A stretch of 64,000 nucleotides of DNA from Carboxylicivirga sp. (GTDB lineage Bacteria; Bacteroidota; Bacteroidia; Bacteroidales; Marinilabiliaceae). Positions 62,099-64,000 of the stretch are shown here, one piece after another. The DNA is taken from positions 186,001-250,000 of the forward strand of contig JAOARW010000035.1 in the NCBI GenBank assembly GCA_025210475.1, written 5' to 3'. A model generated the notes under the pieces. The model ran no database searches. It saw nothing but the letters and a program-made list of their open reading frames with translations, and had not been told where the DNA came from. A program made the translations under genes and the position numbers. Position 1 is the first letter of the stretch. Each line of letters begins with the position of its first letter.

Positions 62099-64000
62099 AT
62101 GATTAGAAATGTCCTTTTACTATTGGTGTTTGGCCTAACACTTTGTAAAGCACAAACCAACTATTATGTATCAAGTGTGCGAGGCGATGATGCCAATAAT
62201 GGTTCAGTGGCAAATCCATTTAGAACCATTCAAAAAGCAAATGAAGTACTTAGCGAGGGTGGAACTTGTTATATAATGCAGGGCATATATCGTGAAACTG
62301 TTACAGTGCCAACTAACAATATTACCTATAAGAACTATCAGGATGATTATGTCGTTATAACTGGTCTAGATATTATAGAAAACTGGACACACGATAAGGA
62401 AGGAATCTATAAAGCTTCATCTTTGGATAGTATTAGCCAGGTTTTTGTCAATGGAAAACGCATGAATTGGGCAAGGTTTCCTAATGAAGATGGCAATATG
62501 TTCAATAAAGGAGATTTGGCTAAGCTCAATTTTGAAAAGCCTTTCAACGTAAGCGACCCTAAAAACTTAAGTGAGCCGCCAAAGGCAAAGGCTATGTTTA
62601 TGGAGAGTGTTATGCCTTCTTTTCCAAATGATTTTTTTAAAGGAGGATATATTGTAGGTATTGGTGATAAAAAATCATGGTGGAGTTCCTCTCGAGGGCG
62701 TGTCACCGCTTCAAATGGCACACAATTGACCTGTACTGATTTGAACTGGCTTTGGATTAGGGGGAAATTCGTAGGAAACTGTATCGGTTATGTAATAGGC
62801 ATTAAAAATGCCATTGATGTTGGTAAAGAATGGGCATATGAAAATGGGAACTTGTTTTTACAGCCTAGCAATGGTGACGATTTGAACGAACAGATTGTGG
62901 AGGGTCGAACCCGTTTAGTAGCCTTTAATCTGTCTGATAAGTCCAGTGTTAAATTAGAAGGGTTGCATATTAAAGCAGGTAATATACTTATGCCTGCTGC
63001 CACTAATTGTAAAATTTTAAACTGTACAGTTAGGTATGGTACCACGTTTTCGAATTACGATATAGGTTCACTGACTCAATTAGAAGAATGGGGAGATTAC
63101 AAGTATCGTGATGCCGCTATATCCATTGGAGGCTCCGGTAATGTAGTTAAAACTTGTTACATAGGTGATACTTGGGGAACTGGTGTTTCGTTATGGGGTG
63201 ATTTCAACACCGTAGATGACAATATTATTCACCAAACGAACTGGCAAGCAGCACGCAGGGCTCCAGTGTCCATTCTAGGTGATGATAACAAGGTGATTAA
63301 TAATTCTATTAAGGATACGGGCAGAGATGGCATAGAGCTGGGACATGCTAATTTTGTCGGTGTTGTAGGAGATAGGGCGACAATCAAGAACAATATCATC
63401 AAGAATGTGGCATGGTATTGCCCAGATTCCGGTTTCCTTTATGTCAACCATGCTGGAAGTGCCTACCCTGATGCATGTACCGAAATTGCTTATAATATTA
63501 TGGATGGTTATCAATTGCCTCAATATTATACGGGGCATGGAGGTATATACTTGGATAGCGGGTCTTGCGGATACCTCATTCATCATAACGTATTTATGAA
63601 CTGTAAAACAGGCGTGCACATTAATGAAAGAAATATGGAACAATACCCCCATGCCGTTTACGTATATAATAATACAGGAATCAATGTGGATAAAGTATGC
63701 AACCACAACTATAACCCTGTTACTGCAGCTAAAGAAAAAGCAGGTATAAGCCCTAATTCCGAAGTTGTTGCTATTAATAATATCAGTACCAAAAGCAATA
63801 AAAACCGGGCCACTTTAAAACGGAACAATTACAAAATTCCCAATAATGAATTGGCTGATATTACCAATGGTGACTTTCAACTAAAGCATAACTCGATAGC
63901 CATTGACGTAGGTGAAGAAATTTATGGAATTACAGACGGTTTTATAGGCACAGCACCTGATGCAGGTGCTTTTGAGTTTGGCATAGAACCGTGGAAAGCC
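62099..64000 (+). CDS. Right-handed beta-helix secreted protein (3' end outside window)
   Basis: Open from the ATG at 62099 to the end of the window without a stop (634 codons seen). Signal peptide ends TLCKAQ (about 20). It opens with YYVSSVRGDDANNGSVANPFRTIQKAN, the DUF1565-type entry of many beta-helix lyases and hydrolases, then VFVNGKRMNWARFPNEDG, a segment typical of a group of large beta-helix enzymes, and repeated N-x-I/V-x-N rungs (IKNNIIKNVAWY, EIAYNIMDGY, LIHHNVFMNC). Probably a polysaccharide lyase or hydrolase of cluster 2; family and active site are not resolved because the end is missing. Confidence 0.8.
   Translation, partial: MIRNVLLLLVFGLTLCKAQTNYYVSSVRGDDANNGSVANPFRTIQKANEVLSEGGTCYIMQGIYRETVTVPTNNITYKNYQDDYVVITGLDIIENWTHDKEGIYKASSLDSISQVFVNGKRMNWARFPNEDGNMFNKGDLAKLNFEKPFNVSDPKNLSEPPKAKAMFMESVMPSFPNDFFKGGYIVGIGDKKSWWSSSRGRVTASNGTQLTCTDLNWLWIRGKFVGNCIGYVIGIKNAIDVGKEWAYENGNLFLQPSNGDDLNEQIVEGRTRLVAFNLSDKSSVKLEGLHIKAGNILMPAATNCKILNCTVRYGTTFSNYDIGSLTQLEEWGDYKYRDAAISIGGSGNVVKTCYIGDTWGTGVSLWGDFNTVDDNIIHQTNWQAARRAPVSILGDDNKVINNSIKDTGRDGIELGHANFVGVVGDRATIKNNIIKNVAWYCPDSGFLYVNHAGSAYPDACTEIAYNIMDGYQLPQYYTGHGGIYLDSGSCGYLIHHNVFMNCKTGVHINERNMEQYPHAVYVYNNTGINVDKVCNHNYNPVTAAKEKAGISPNSEVVAINNISTKSNKNRATLKRNNYKIPNNELADITNGDFQLKHNSIAIDVGEEIYGITDGFIGTAPDAGAFEFGIEPWKA

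Noticed and set aside
1-64000. CRISPR arrays and rRNA genes
   Set aside because: I saw no regularly spaced identical repeats with unique spacers and no rRNA-like conserved segments; the only tandem repeat is the 21-nt degenerate tract at 35491-35721.

Overview
The window is AT-rich bacterial DNA from a member of the Bacteroidota, probably a marine polysaccharide degrader of the Marinilabiliales/Prolixibacteraceae type (the rank below phylum is inference). Supporting signs are the density of secreted glycoside hydrolases, a TonB-dependent receptor with an N-terminal CarboxypepD_reg-like domain, a type IX secretion sorting domain, an HAE1-type RND pump with AraC regulators, sulfatases, and weak or absent Shine-Dalgarno sequences.

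Layout. 1-1.6 kb: 3' part of a PAS histidine kinase. 1.8-20.3 kb: glycan-degradation cluster 1. It holds GH95 (+), a six-gene minus-strand run (GH92, GH97, an unassigned TIM-barrel-like lipoprotein, two GH28-type proteins, GH31), a decayed sulfatase and a very large GH38-like enzyme (+). The mix of polygalacturonase-like, fucosidase/galactosidase-like and mannosidase-like enzymes points to a branched uronic-acid glycan, but no SusC/SusD pair is present here. 20.4-34.2 kb: efflux and regulation. A STAS-like protein and MATE pump, an AraC regulator, an MFS pump with its AraC regulator, then LytTR, AraC, AraC and a three-gene RND tripartite pump. The last three AraC proteins are paralogues.

34.2-35.8 kb: an orphan hypothetical gene with a strong hairpin in its leader, followed by a degenerate 21-nt (7-residue) tandem repeat tract. 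36.0-39.5 kb: a convergent subtilisin-like protease / AAA ATPase pair resembling the IetAS anti-phage system. 39.6-47.3 kb: an AbgA-like M20 amidohydrolase, then a thiol/metalloid stress block: MerT-like protein, ArsR, GST, a 55-residue Cys-pair protein missed by ordinary ORF cut-offs, DUF318/ArsP-type permease, SigZ-like sigma factor, TauE/SafE permease, rhodanese.

47.4-52.0 kb: a 20-nt tRNA 3'-end fragment with the tRNA's terminator, the classic scar of an element integrated in a tRNA gene, followed by a graveyard of IS4, IS5 and IS630 copies, all carrying frameshifts or stops. 52.1-64.0 kb: an ECF sigma factor with no FecR anti-sigma gene, 1.35 kb of apparently decayed DNA, then glycan cluster 2: an EF-hand TIM-barrel hydrolase, a sulfatase, a TonB-dependent receptor without SusD, a T9SS-exported protein and a beta-helix protein running off the window. 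Cluster 2 probably handles a sulfated glycan and may lie inside the integrated element.

Limits: all family assignments come from reading motifs by eye; no database search was run.
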